A DNA stretch of 50,861 nucleotides from Candidatus Enterenecus stercoripullorum (GTDB lineage Bacteria; Bacillota; Clostridia; Oscillospirales; Oscillospiraceae). Position numbers and translations under genes: made by a program. Location: positions 1 to 50,861 of the forward strand of contig DVKM01000068.1 in assembly GCA_018716015.1 (NCBI GenBank), read 5' to 3'. The stretch's first letter is position 1, and every line of letters begins with the position of its first letter. This document shows positions 34,651 through 43,370 of this stretch, piece by piece. Under the pieces are notes generated by a model. It had not been told where the DNA came from, did not search any database, and saw only the letters and a program-made list of their open reading frames with translations.

Positions 34651-35820
34651 ATGCTCAACGCCATTCTCCGCGCGTTCATCCCCAATTACACCCATACGGA
34701 AGACCCCACCGTCCGCCGCCGGTACGGCGTGGTGTCCGGCGCTACCGGCATTGTACTCAATCTGCTGCTCTTCGCGGGCAAACTGGTCTCGGGGTTGCTC
34801 TCCGGGGCCATTTCCGTCACCGCCGACGCCTTCAACAACCTGTCTGACGCCGCCTCCTCGGTGGTCACCCTGGTAGGCTTCCGACTGGCGGGGCAGAAGG
34901 CGGATGCGGACCATCCCTTTGGACACGGCCGGGCGGAATATCTGGCCGGCCTGATCGTCTCCCTGCTCATCCTGCTGGTGGGGGTAGAGCTGGGCCAGAG
35001 CTCCTTTGAGAAGATCCTGCACCCGGAGGAAACCCTGCTCACCCCCCTCACCGCGGGCATCCTGGTGGCCTCTATCCTGGTCAAGCTGTGGATGAGCTGG
35101 TTTCAAAACGCCCTGGGCAAACGCATCTCCTCCGAGACCCTGCGGGCCACGTCGGTGGACTCCCGGTCTGACGCCATTGCCACCTCGGCTGTTTTGCTCG
35201 GGCTGCTGGTCTCCCGCCTGACCAGCCTGCCCCTGGACGGCTGGGCGGGCCTGCTGGTGGCCCTGTTCATCCTGAAAGCGGGCTTCGGCGCGGCCAAGTC
35301 CACCCTGGATCCCCTGCTGGGCCAGGCCCCGGAGCCGGAGACCGTCCAGGCCATTGAGGACGTGATCCTCTCCCACCGGCAGGTGGTGGGGATCCATGAC
35401 CTGATCATCCACGACTATGGCCCCGGCCGCCGGATGATGAGCGTTCACGCCGAGGTGGCCGCCGACGCGGACCTTCTGGAGGTCCATGATGTCATCGACC
35501 ACATCGAGCGGGAGCTTAACCGGAAGTTTCACATCGAGGCGGTCATCCACATGGATCCCATCCAGATTGGCAATCCGGAGGTGGACCGGCTGCGCAAACT
35601 TACCGCCGCATTGGCCGCCCAGATCCATCCCGCCCTCACCATCCACGATTTCCGCATCACCGCCGGCCCCATGCACACCAATCTTATCTTCGATGTGGTG
35701 GTCCCCTATGAGGTCAGCCTATCAGATGAGGAGGTCCGGACCCGCCTCGCCCAGAGGCTCAAGGAACAGGACCCCCGCTACAACGCGGTCATTCAGGTAG
35801 ATCACAGCTACGTCCTGTAG
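34651..35820 (+). CDS. Cation diffusion facilitator, Mn-type signature
   Basis: A six-helix metal/proton antiporter of 389 residues with a C-terminal cytoplasmic domain. The two metal-binding helices read N-x3-D in FNNLSDAAS (TM2) and D-x3-D in SVDSRSDAIATS (TM5). Zinc-type CDFs have His in one or both first positions, so this pattern points to manganese (MntE/MneP-like), with iron possible. DHPFGHGRAEYL is the conserved loop after TM2. The C-terminal extension beyond residue 300 is longer than in minimal CDFs and contains a second ferredoxin-like segment. It has its own promoter and no regulator next to it. Confidence 0.88.
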   Translation: MLNAILRAFIPNYTHTEDPTVRRRYGVVSGATGIVLNLLLFAGKLVSGLLSGAISVTADAFNNLSDAASSVVTLVGFRLAGQKADADHPFGHGRAEYLAGLIVSLLILLVGVELGQSSFEKILHPEETLLTPLTAGILVASILVKLWMSWFQNALGKRISSETLRATSVDSRSDAIATSAVLLGLLVSRLTSLPLDGWAGLLVALFILKAGFGAAKSTLDPLLGQAPEPETVQAIEDVILSHRQVVGIHDLIIHDYGPGRRMMSVHAEVAADADLLEVHDVIDHIERELNRKFHIEAVIHMDPIQIGNPEVDRLRKLTAALAAQIHPALTIHDFRITAGPMHTNLIFDVVVPYEVSLSDEEVRTRLAQRLKEQDPRYNAVIQVDHSYVL

Positions 35821-35890
35821 CCGGCGCCCGATTGCGCCGCTCCAGCCTGAAAAAGCGGGGGGAAAAGCGGTTTAGAATTCACACTTTATC

Positions 35891-35919
35891 TATACAAATT
35901 CCTCAAATTGCGCTATAAT
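35891..35919 (+). promoter_or_regulatory. Promoter for the two-component system
   Basis: TATAAT (35914-35919) with a poor -35 (TATACA, 35891-35896) at 17 bp; such promoters often need an activator, possibly the response regulator itself. Confidence 0.5.
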
Positions 35920-35968
35920 CTTATCAATTATGATTGCTTGCATGGAGAGCATAGAAGGGGTGCCGCTT

Positions 35969-36658
35969 ATGTCCACCAAAGTATTGGTTGTGGAAGATGA
36001 CAAGAATATTGCCGACCTGCTGCGCATCTACCTGGAAAAGGAGCAGATGGAGTGCAGGATCGCCGGGGACGGCCTGGCTGGGCTGGAGGAATTCAACCAG
36101 TTTCAGCCCGACCTGGTCCTGCTGGATATCATGCTGCCCGGCATGGACGGCTGGTCCGTGTGCAAGAAGATCCGGGAGACTTCCAAAGTCCCCATCATCA
36201 TGCTCACCGCCAAGGGCGAGCTGGAGGACAAGGTATCCGGGCTGGAGATGGGGGCGGACGACTACATCACCAAGCCCTTTGAGATGAAGGAGGTGCTGGC
36301 CCGCATCCACGCGGTGCTGCGCCGCTTCGGCGGTGAGGAACAGCCTGCCGAGCGCAAGCTCACCTTTGACAAGCTGGTGATCAACCTGGATTCTTACGAG
36401 CTGTTGGTGGACGGCAAGCGGGTGGATACCCCACCCAAAGAGCTGGAGCTGCTGTACCACCTGGCCTCCTCTCCCAACCGGGTGTTCACCCGCAACCAGC
36501 TGCTGGACGAGGTGTGGGGCTTTGACTACTTCGGGGACAGCCGCACGGTGGACGTACACATCAAGCGCTTGCGGGAAAAGCTGGAGGGCGTGTCCGACCA
36601 GTGGTCTTTGAAAACCGTCTGGGGCGTGGGCTATAAGTTTGAGGTGAATACCCAGTGA
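35969..36658 (+). CDS. OmpR/PhoB-type response regulator
   Basis: A 229-residue response regulator. The receiver domain has the acidic pair in VVEDDKN, the phosphoacceptor Asp53 in LVLLDIMLPGMDG, the switch Thr/Ser in MLTAKG and Lys in ITKPF. The C-terminal winged helix (about 130-227) contains TPPKELELLYHLA, FTRNQLLDEVWG and the recognition helix RTVDVHIKRLREKL. The ATG at 35969 is eight bases after GAAGGGG; upstream codons to 35930 lack a site. Its stop overlaps the kinase start (GTGA), so both are translated together. The signal is unknown. Confidence 0.93.
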   Translation: MSTKVLVVEDDKNIADLLRIYLEKEQMECRIAGDGLAGLEEFNQFQPDLVLLDIMLPGMDGWSVCKKIRETSKVPIIMLTAKGELEDKVSGLEMGADDYITKPFEMKEVLARIHAVLRRFGGEEQPAERKLTFDKLVINLDSYELLVDGKRVDTPPKELELLYHLASSPNRVFTRNQLLDEVWGFDYFGDSRTVDVHIKRLREKLEGVSDQWSLKTVWGVGYKFEVNTQ

Positions 36659-38073
36659 AAACCATGTACGGCCGGCAGTTCGCCACCATGGCCGGTATGA
36701 TTTTGCTGTCCTTTTTGATGCTGGGTGCCTCCTTCGCCACGCTGAGCTACCAGTACACCATCCAGGAGAAGCGGGACTCCATGAGCCGCAGCGCCAACAT
36801 CATCGCCGCCTACACTTCCGATTATATCAACGCCAACGGGGAGTACTCCTGGCTGGATCTTGGTTTTCAGGGGCAGCTGAGCGTTTTGGCCCTGGTGGCC
36901 GACACCCATGTGATGGTCAGCACCGCCCAGGGCGTGGTGGTCTACGCCACCGACGGAGCCAAGGAGCTGCTGGAGCTGGAAAACCGCTCCATCCCCACGC
37001 AAATTGTGTCGGAAGTGATCGGCGGGTCCTTTGCCGGGGCCACCACCCTGGGGGGGATGTATGAAAAGCCCCGGTATCTGGTGGCGCTGCCCATCCAGAG
37101 CGGGGCAACCCTCCAGGGGCTGGTGCTGGTGTCCTGTGAGGCATCTGAGATCAGCAGCATGTGGGAGGACCTGTCCGGTATTTTCCTGGTCACCGCCGCG
37201 GCGGTCATCCTCATTGCCGCCATCATCAGCTCGGTGACCAGCATGCGCCAGTCCAAGCCCATCAAGGAGATCGCCGCCGCCGCCCGGCAATTCGGCCACG
37301 GAGAGCTGAACGTGCGGGTGGATGTGGGCCACCGCCGGGATGAAGTGGGCGAGCTGGCTGAAGCCTTTAACGCCATGGCCGACTCCCTGGCCAAGAGCGA
37401 GCAGCGGCGGTCTGAATTCATCGCCAATGTGTCCCACGAGCTGAAAACCCCCATGACCACCATTGCCGGTTTTGCCGACGGCATTCTGGACGGCACTATC
37501 CCGCCGGAGAAGGAGCGGGAATACCTTCAGGTTATCTCGTCGGAGACCCGCCGGCTGTCCCGGCTTGTACGTTCCATGCTGGACCTGTCCCGGCTGCAGT
37601 CCGATGAGCGGGCCGCTCAGCAGCAGTTTGACATCAGTGAGACCATGCTGCGGGTGCTGGTCAGCCTGGAGAGCAAGATCAACGCCAAACATCTGAACGT
37701 GGACACCCGGCTGCCTGACGGCCCTGTCCAGGTGTGGGGCGATCAGGACGCTATTACCCAAGTGTGCTATAACCTGCTGGACAACGCCACCAAGTTCTCC
37801 CCGGAGAACGGTCCCTTAAGCATCTTCATTACCACCAAAGGTTCCAAGGCCTATATCTCCATCCGCAACGAGGGGGAGACCATTGCGCCGGAGGAGCTGC
37901 CTTTGATCTTTGACCGTTTCCACAAAACCGACCATTCCCGCAGCGCCGACCGGGACGGTGTTGGCCTGGGATTGTATATCGTCAAAACCATCCTCAACAG
38001 CCATAAGGAAAATATCACCTGTACCAGTGAGGATGGCAAGACCACCTTTACCTTCACTCTTACCCTGGCGTAA
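36655..38073 (+). CDS. Sensor histidine kinase
   Basis: A 472-residue membrane kinase partnered with the preceding regulator. Topology: TM1 at about 12-32, an extracytoplasmic sensor domain to about 172, TM2 at about 175-195, a HAMP linker (AAARQFGHGELNVRVDV), then HisKA with phosphorylated His261 in NVSHELKTPM. The catalytic domain has the N-box NLLDNATKFSP and the G-box GVGLGLYIVK. The start is GTG at 36655, overlapping the regulator stop by four bases. The order regulator-kinase-HtrA suggests an envelope-stress response, by analogy with CssRS-type systems; this is inference. Confidence 0.93.
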   Translation: MKTMYGRQFATMAGMILLSFLMLGASFATLSYQYTIQEKRDSMSRSANIIAAYTSDYINANGEYSWLDLGFQGQLSVLALVADTHVMVSTAQGVVVYATDGAKELLELENRSIPTQIVSEVIGGSFAGATTLGGMYEKPRYLVALPIQSGATLQGLVLVSCEASEISSMWEDLSGIFLVTAAAVILIAAIISSVTSMRQSKPIKEIAAAARQFGHGELNVRVDVGHRRDEVGELAEAFNAMADSLAKSEQRRSEFIANVSHELKTPMTTIAGFADGILDGTIPPEKEREYLQVISSETRRLSRLVRSMLDLSRLQSDERAAQQQFDISETMLRVLVSLESKINAKHLNVDTRLPDGPVQVWGDQDAITQVCYNLLDNATKFSPENGPLSIFITTKGSKAYISIRNEGETIAPEELPLIFDRFHKTDHSRSADRDGVGLGLYIVKTILNSHKENITCTSEDGKTTFTFTLTLA

Positions 38074-38157
38074 CATTCCAGTCTCCCCGGTGATATTGTC
38101 CGGGCCCCGCTACAGGCGGGACGGCGCTTTCCACCCACTCCATGCAGGAGGTATCCG

Positions 38158-39393
38158 ATGCAGAATCATCTATCCTACCGCTGGCCCACCGGTCCCAGCC
38201 TCCGTTCCGTCCCATACGGTTCTCCCAAGCCCCCCCTCCGGCGGCTGGGCCGTGCCGCCCGCACGCTGCTGATCGTCATCGGCTGCCTTGCCGGCCTTGC
38301 CCTGCTGATCTTTGCCGCCTTTTGGGGAGTACTGACCCTAGCGGGTTATTTCTCAAATCAAATCGTGGATGCTCCTCCGCTCCCCACCGGTTCCATCTCC
38401 CGCCCGCAATCGGACGGCTGGTCTCCTGATGATTTGCCGTGGGGCGACCCAGATCCTGCGGTGGAGATTTCGTTGAGCCAGCCCGCATATCAACTCCTCA
38501 CAGCCCAGGAAATCTACCAGCAGGTGCTCCCCTCGGTGGTGTGTGTCCAGGCCGGGCACGGCGAATCATACAGCGTGGGCTCCGGCGTCATCCTCACCAG
38601 CGGCGGCTATATCGCCACCAATTACCACGTCATTGAAAAGGGATCTGACCTGGAGGTGATGCTGCTCTCCACCCAGCGCGTCTACGACGCGGTGCTCATC
38701 GGCTACGACGAGGAGCTGGACCTGGCGGTGCTAAAGGTGGATGCACAGGGCCTCACCCCCGCCCGGCTGGCCGACTCCGACCAGCTTCAGGTGGGCGACC
38801 AGGTTTACGCCATCGGCAACCCCATGGGCTATCTCTACGGCACCATGACCGACGGCATTGTCTCCTCCCTGGCCCGGGAGGTGGAGGTGGACAGCCGTGA
38901 CATGACCCTGATCCAGACCTCCGCCGCCCTGAACTCAGGCAACTCCGGCGGGGCGCTGGTGGACGCCTACGGCCAGGTGGTGGGCATCACCTCCGCCAAG
39001 ATCACCGGCGTCAACGACGACGTGGTCACTGAGGGCATCGGCCTGGCCATCCCCATTACCGACAGCCTGCCCTTCCTCAACTACATCATCCAGACCGGGA
39101 AAACCTGTCGGCCCGCTCTGGGCGTTACCTGTAATATCCATACCGTGGAAGGCCAGCAGCGGGTGATCATCGCGGAGATCTCCCCCGGCGCCCCGGCGGA
39201 AGGTATTCTGGAGCCGGAGGACGAGGTCATCGCCCTCAACGGCCAGCCTTTTGACACCTTCTATCAGCTTACCCGAATCCTCTACGCCACCGGCGTGGGC
39301 AACCCGGTGGAGCTCACCGTGCTGCGAAACGGCCAGGAGATTATCGTCTCCGTCACCCTCTACGACAGTCTCACCGCCACCTCCCAGCCCTGA
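38158..39393 (+). CDS. htrA: HtrA/DegP-type serine protease with PDZ domain
   Basis: A membrane-anchored trypsin-like quality-control protease of 411 residues. One transmembrane helix (about 36-62) is followed by a linker and the protease domain. The catalytic triad is His157 in TNYHVIE, Asp188 in DEELDLAVLK and Ser263 in NSGNSGGAL. A single PDZ domain follows at about 300-400 (GILEPEDEVIALNGQPF). AGGAGG lies seven bases before the ATG at 38158. It directly follows the two-component system, so it may be part of that regulon. Confidence 0.94.
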   Translation: MQNHLSYRWPTGPSLRSVPYGSPKPPLRRLGRAARTLLIVIGCLAGLALLIFAAFWGVLTLAGYFSNQIVDAPPLPTGSISRPQSDGWSPDDLPWGDPDPAVEISLSQPAYQLLTAQEIYQQVLPSVVCVQAGHGESYSVGSGVILTSGGYIATNYHVIEKGSDLEVMLLSTQRVYDAVLIGYDEELDLAVLKVDAQGLTPARLADSDQLQVGDQVYAIGNPMGYLYGTMTDGIVSSLAREVEVDSRDMTLIQTSAALNSGNSGGALVDAYGQVVGITSAKITGVNDDVVTEGIGLAIPITDSLPFLNYIIQTGKTCRPALGVTCNIHTVEGQQRVIIAEISPGAPAEGILEPEDEVIALNGQPFDTFYQLTRILYATGVGNPVELTVLRNGQEIIVSVTLYDSLTATSQP

Positions 39394-39449
39394 CGGGCCG
39401 GGAGGCTGGTTGCTTTCCCCGCAAACTTTTCAAAGGGAGGAACATCTCC

Positions 39450-40424
39450 ATGGATCAAAACTGTGTGCTTGCCCTCCTGGCTGGGGGCAGCGGGTGGCTG
39501 TCCGGCGAGGAGATGAGCCGCGCTCTGGGCGTCACCCGGGCCGCGGTATGGAAGCAGATCACCCAGCTGCGCCAGGCGGGTTGGCCCATTGAGTCCTCCA
39601 CCCGACTTGGCTACCGCCTGTCCGGGCCGCCCCCCTGCCTGTCCGCCTCCTACCTGAACGCCCTGCTGCCGCCGGACGGCCTGTTTTCCGGCAAGATCCA
39701 GACCATTGCCAGCGTGGACTCCACCAACACCCGGCTCAAAGCCCTGGCGGCGGCCGGCGCCCCGGAGGGCACCGTGCTGCTGGCAGAGGAACAGACCGCC
39801 GGACGAGGCACCCGGGGCCGCTCTTTTTCCTCCCCAAGGGGGCAGGGGCTGTACCTGTCTGTCCTGCTGCGGCCCAAGGTCAGTCTGGAGGAGCTGCTCA
39901 CCCTCACCGGCTGGGCAGCGGTGGCCTTTCGGGATGGCATCCAGGCCGCCTGCGGCGCCGGCGTGGGCATCAAATGGCTCAATGATCTCTACCTGGGCAA
40001 TGGCAAGCTGTGCGGTATCCTCACAGAGCTATCCCTGCTGGGGGAGAGCGGAGAGCCGGACTATGTGGTCATCGGCGCGGGTATCAACCTCACCCAGAAC
40101 CAATCGGATTTTCAGGCCCAGGGATTGGACGGCATCGCCACCTCCCTGGCCCTGGAAGGCTTCACCCCGGAGCGGCACCACCTAGCCGCCTGCGTTCTCA
40201 CCGCCCTGGGGGACATGGTCCGGGCCTTTCCTGCCCGGCAGGAGGACTACCTGGCCCGCTACCGGGCCCACTGCATCACCCTGGGCCGTCAGGTTTCCTT
40301 CCAGGAGAACGGGCAAACCCTTGTGGCCGCCGCGCTGGACGTCAGCGACCATTTCGCTCTGGTGGTAGGCTATCCCGACGGCACCCGCCGCACCCTGTCC
40401 TCCGGTTCCATTGCCATGCTTTGA
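39450..40424 (+). CDS. birA: Bifunctional biotin ligase / repressor BirA
   Basis: Attaches biotin to carrier proteins and, through its N-terminal helix-turn-helix, represses biotin genes. The HTH is at about residues 16-50 (SGEEMSRALGVTRAAVWKQI) and the biotin-adenylate loop is AGRGTRGRSFSS. GVGIKWLNDLYLGNGKLCGIL carries the catalytic Lys, and a C-terminal SH3-like domain follows. The 324-residue length is that of the bifunctional class. GGGAGGAA lies upstream of the ATG at 39450. It precedes niaR, another cofactor regulator, by 74 bp. Confidence 0.95.
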   Translation: MDQNCVLALLAGGSGWLSGEEMSRALGVTRAAVWKQITQLRQAGWPIESSTRLGYRLSGPPPCLSASYLNALLPPDGLFSGKIQTIASVDSTNTRLKALAAAGAPEGTVLLAEEQTAGRGTRGRSFSSPRGQGLYLSVLLRPKVSLEELLTLTGWAAVAFRDGIQAACGAGVGIKWLNDLYLGNGKLCGILTELSLLGESGEPDYVVIGAGINLTQNQSDFQAQGLDGIATSLALEGFTPERHHLAACVLTALGDMVRAFPARQEDYLARYRAHCITLGRQVSFQENGQTLVAAALDVSDHFALVVGYPDGTRRTLSSGSIAML

Positions 40425-40456
40425 GGGCAGCATCTTTCCAATCTGTTTTACTTTTG

Positions 40457-40469
40457 CAGACAATGTCTG
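40457..40469 (+). promoter_or_regulatory. Candidate NiaR operator
   Basis: CAGACA-A-TGTCTG is a perfect 6-1-6 palindrome lying 30 bp before the niaR start codon. Its place fits autoregulation by NiaR, but another regulator could use it. Confidence 0.45.
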
Positions 40470-40498
40470 TGCGTATTCTTTTTAAGGAGTCGAGTCCC

Positions 40499-41005
40499 AT
40501 GAATGCCGCCCAACGCCGCAGCCACATCCTTCAGATTCTCCAAGCCTCCCCCCAGCCTGTATCCGCCACCGCCCTGGCTGGCCGGCTGGGGGTCAGCCGC
40601 CAGATTATCGTGGGGGATGTGGCCCTGCTCCGGGCCGCCGGAGCGGACATCACCGCCACCCCCCGGGGCTATGTCATCTTCCGCTCCGCCGGCCTGGAGC
40701 GCCGGGTGGCGGTACGCCACCGGCCTGAGGAGATGGAGCGGGAGCTGAATCTCATGGTCGATCACGGCTGCGCCGTGCTGGATGTGATCGTGGAGCACCC
40801 AGTGTACGGCCAGCTCACCGGACAGCTGGATTTATCCTCTCGGTATGAAGTATTTGAATTTATACGAAAAGTATCGGAAAACCGGTCCCATCCCCTGTCT
40901 GCGCTCACCGACGGCATCCATCTCCACACCCTTTCCTGTCCCGACGAGGATACCTGGAACCGGGTCTTGGACGCGCTGAGGCAGGAGGGATTCCTCCTGT
41001 CCTGA
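40499..41005 (+). CDS. niaR: NAD biosynthesis transcriptional repressor NiaR
   Basis: A niacin-responsive repressor of 168 residues. The N-terminal HTH (AAQRRSHILQILQ, ATALAGRLGVSRQIIVGDVALL) is followed by the 3H ligand domain, whose three histidine clusters appear in VRHRPEEME, VEHPVYGQLTG and DGIHLHTLSC. These bind the metal that coordinates nicotinic acid. AAGGAG is nine bases before the ATG at 40499. No nad or niaP gene is in the window, so targets lie elsewhere. Confidence 0.93.
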   Translation: MNAAQRRSHILQILQASPQPVSATALAGRLGVSRQIIVGDVALLRAAGADITATPRGYVIFRSAGLERRVAVRHRPEEMERELNLMVDHGCAVLDVIVEHPVYGQLTGQLDLSSRYEVFEFIRKVSENRSHPLSALTDGIHLHTLSCPDEDTWNRVLDALRQEGFLLS

Positions 41006-41188
41006 GTCCTTGGCAACCATCGATTGCGAAAAGTTCCAGCCCCGGATGGTGGCCCGCAACCGCTCCGGTATGGTATTCTGCTTCCAGAGGCCGGAGTAAG
41101 TCAGACAGGATGGAGGGACCGGAATAGCTGGAACTGGGATTGGGACATCACCGGCGGCAGTTGAAGTTCCGCAGCCTCCGTCACCAGC

Positions 41189-41305
41189 ATGGGCGAGATT
41201 TTGATGGGCATTGTCAACGCCATTCTGGTCTTTAGCTCTGTAATTCTCATTGCGGGCATTGTCTTGGCGGTCTGGCTGTACCAGAAAGGTCGCAACATCC
41301 ATTGA
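41189..41305 (+). CDS. Putative 38-residue membrane peptide
   Basis: A short frame encodes a single hydrophobic helix (GIVNAILVFSSVILIAGIVL) followed by AVWLYQKGRNIH. An in-frame stop closes off the upstream side, and a perfect intrinsic terminator begins seven bases after the stop, which is what a real transcript end would look like. There is no strong ribosome binding site before the ATG at 41189; the internal ATG six codons... sixteen bases later follows GGGCGAG. It may be a real small protein or the remnant of a larger gene. The rest of 41006-41188 shows no gene. Confidence 0.35.
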   Translation: MGEILMGIVNAILVFSSVILIAGIVLAVWLYQKGRNIH

Positions 41306-41311
41306 GTCCTG

Positions 41312-41357
41312 AAAAGGGTTCTCCCAAAACCGCAACGGTTTTGGGAGAACCCTTTTT
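41312..41357. terminator. Bidirectional terminator with 21-bp perfect stem
   Basis: 41312-41332 pairs perfectly with 41336-41356 around CAA; a T-run closes one side and an A-run the other. It serves the small peptide region (plus) and the Lrp gene (minus). Confidence 0.9.
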
Positions 41358-41373
41358 CCTATCCGATATCTTT

Positions 41374-41832
41374 TTACAGCCGCAGCCCCTTCACGTCTTT
41401 GAGCCGGGATAGGATGATGTTGCAGCTGCAACTGATCACCCCGGGCAAGGGATCGATGACCGTTGCCATCAGCCGTTCCATCTCCTCCCCGGAGGCCGCC
41501 ACGGCGTGGACGTGGAGCTTATTCTTTCCCGTCACCCGGTACACCTGGGTGACAGTGCTGTTTTCTTTCAGGATCTGAGCCGCCCGTGTAAAGGTGTCCG
41601 ACTGGAGCTCAATCTCAAAATAGCAGGACACCGCCCCGCTGATCTTCTGGGGGTTGATGACGGTGGTGTACTCCTCGATGATCCCCCGCCGCTCCAGTGC
41701 CTGCACCCGGGCCTTCACCGCCACCCGGGAGATCCCCACCTTCTGCCCAATCTCGGAATAGGATGCCCTGGCATTCTCGATAAGCAGCGCCACGATCCTC
41801 TGGTCCAGTTCATCCAGTCCGTCCAGGAACAT
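41374..41832 (-). CDS. Lrp/AsnC family transcriptional regulator
   Basis: A 152-residue amino-acid-responsive regulator. The N-terminal HTH is LDELDQRIVALLIENARASY and SEIGQKVGISRVAVKARVQAL; the C-terminal RAM ligand domain has TVTQVYRVTGKNKLHVHAVA and DPLPGVISCSCNIIL. GGGGAGG lies eight bases before the ATG at 41832; a longer frame to 41880 is less likely. It is divergent from the MATE exporter with a 137-bp shared control region, which makes that gene a natural regulatory target. The ligand is unknown. Confidence 0.9.
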   Translation of the reverse strand: MFLDGLDELDQRIVALLIENARASYSEIGQKVGISRVAVKARVQALERRGIIEEYTTVINPQKISGAVSCYFEIELQSDTFTRAAQILKENSTVTQVYRVTGKNKLHVHAVAASGEEMERLMATVIDPLPGVISCSCNIILSRLKDVKGLRL

Positions 41833-41893
41833 GGCCTCAACCTCCCCTTTTTCTTTTATCATACCTTGTTTCGCACTCATTGTAAACAGCGTA

Positions 41894-41922
41894 TTGACCT
41901 GCGTGTGTTTATCTGGTATGAT
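41894..41922 (+). promoter_or_regulatory. Promoter for the MATE exporter
   Basis: TTGACC (41894-41899), 17-bp spacer, TATGAT (41917-41922). The palindrome TTTCGAAA with following CG (41925-41934) lies at the presumed start site and recurs at the atoE promoter. Confidence 0.75.
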
Positions 41923-41969
41923 TGTTTCGAAACGTAAGTTTATTCTTTCAAAGAGGAATGTCGCCTGGT

Positions 41970-43334
41970 ATGAACCAAGATCTGACCCGGGGTCCCATCA
42001 TGGGCTCCATGCTGCGCTTTGCCATTCCCATGATTCTGGGCAACCTACTGCAGCAGTGCTACAATGTAGCGGATACCCTGATCGTGAGCTGGTATCTGGG
42101 GCCCAACGCCCTGGCAGCGGTGGGATCGTCGTTCACCCTGATGACCTTTCTCACCTCCATCCTGCTGGGGCTGTGCATGGGCAGCGGCGCGGTGTTCTCC
42201 ATGCGGTTTGGCCAGCAGGACGAGGCAGGGCTTCGCAGCAGCGCCCGGGCCTCCTTCGTCCTCATCGCCGCCATCACCGCAGTGCTCAATGTAGCGGTCT
42301 TCCTCTGCCTGGACGGGATCCAGGTTTTTCTCCGGGTCACTGACAAGGCCATCTGGCAGATGATGCGGGACTATCTGGCGGTCATCTTCTGGGGTATCGC
42401 GGGCACCTTTCTCTACAACTACTTCGCCTGTTATCTCCGGGCCATAGGCAACTCAGTGGTCCCCCTGATCTTTCTGGCCGTCTGCGCCATTCTGAACATC
42501 GTGCTGGACCTCTGGTTCGTGGCCGGCCTGAACCGGGGGGTAGCCGGCGCGGCGGAGGCCACGGTGATCTCCCAGTATGTGTCGGGCGTGGGGCTGGCCA
42601 TCTTCGCCCTGATCCGCCGGCCGGAACTGCGCCCCCGGCGGAAGGATTCCCCCATCCGTATGGCCCAGATCCGGGAGATCGCCAGCTTTTCCATCCTCAC
42701 CTGTGTCCAGCAGTCTGTGATGAACCTGGGCATCCTCATGGTGCAGGGTCTGGTCAACAGCTTTGGGGGAACCGTTATGGCCGCCTTTGCCGCAGCGGTG
42801 AAGATCGACGCTTTCGCCTATCTGCCCGTTCAGGATTTCGGCAACGCCTTCTCCACCTTTATCGCCCAGAATTACGGGGCACGGAAGCAGGAGCGTATCC
42901 AGGCCGGCCTAAGGGGGGCGGTGCTCCTGTCGGTTTCCTTCAGCCTTGTCCTCTCCGCTGCCGTTTTCCTCTTCGCCCGGCCCCTGATGCTCCTTTTTCT
43001 GGACAGCGCGGACGCCGCCATCATCGGGGAAGGGGTGCGCTACCTGCGCATTGAGGGGGCGTTCTACTGCGGCATCGGCTACCTGTTCCTGCTCTACGGC
43101 CTGTACCGGGCGCTAGGGCGGCCCGGCATGTCTGTGGCGCTCACCGTCATCTCCCTAGGCACCCGGGTGGCCCTGGCCTACCTCTTGTCCGCCATCCCCT
43201 TTTTCGGTGTGACGGGCATCTGGTGGTCAGTCCCCATCGGCTGGTTCCTGGCCGATCTCACCGGCTTTCTATGCTACCATACTCGAAAAAAGCAGCTGCT
43301 GTCCTGGCCGGAAGCGGACAGCACCCGGCGGTGA
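41970..43334 (+). CDS. MATE family efflux transporter
   Basis: A 12-helix cation-coupled exporter of about 454 residues. The N-terminal LTRGPIMGSMLRFAIPMILG, NLLQQCYNVADTLIVSWYLG and the repeat-related second half (FSILTCVQQSVMNLG, IDAFAYLPVQDFGNAFSTF) are typical of the DinF-like clostridial subgroup. The substrate cannot be inferred. The start is either ATG 41970 or ATG 41958; GAGGA abuts the first and lies 12 bases before the second. I use 41970 because MNQDLTRGP resembles the family N-terminus. It is divergent from an Lrp-type regulator. Confidence 0.9.
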   Translation: MNQDLTRGPIMGSMLRFAIPMILGNLLQQCYNVADTLIVSWYLGPNALAAVGSSFTLMTFLTSILLGLCMGSGAVFSMRFGQQDEAGLRSSARASFVLIAAITAVLNVAVFLCLDGIQVFLRVTDKAIWQMMRDYLAVIFWGIAGTFLYNYFACYLRAIGNSVVPLIFLAVCAILNIVLDLWFVAGLNRGVAGAAEATVISQYVSGVGLAIFALIRRPELRPRRKDSPIRMAQIREIASFSILTCVQQSVMNLGILMVQGLVNSFGGTVMAAFAAAVKIDAFAYLPVQDFGNAFSTFIAQNYGARKQERIQAGLRGAVLLSVSFSLVLSAAVFLFARPLMLLFLDSADAAIIGEGVRYLRIEGAFYCGIGYLFLLYGLYRALGRPGMSVALTVISLGTRVALAYLLSAIPFFGVTGIWWSVPIGWFLADLTGFLCYHTRKKQLLSWPEADSTRR

Positions 43335-43342
43335 AAAAACAG

Positions 43343-43370
43343 TTGACAATCTCGCCGCTGCCGGTATAAT
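43343..43370 (+). promoter_or_regulatory. Promoter for the EIIC-like permease
   Basis: Perfect TTGACA (43343-43348), 16-bp spacer, perfect TATAAT (43365-43370). The next 35 bases are a perfect palindrome that begins with the last base of the -10 box. Confidence 0.85.
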
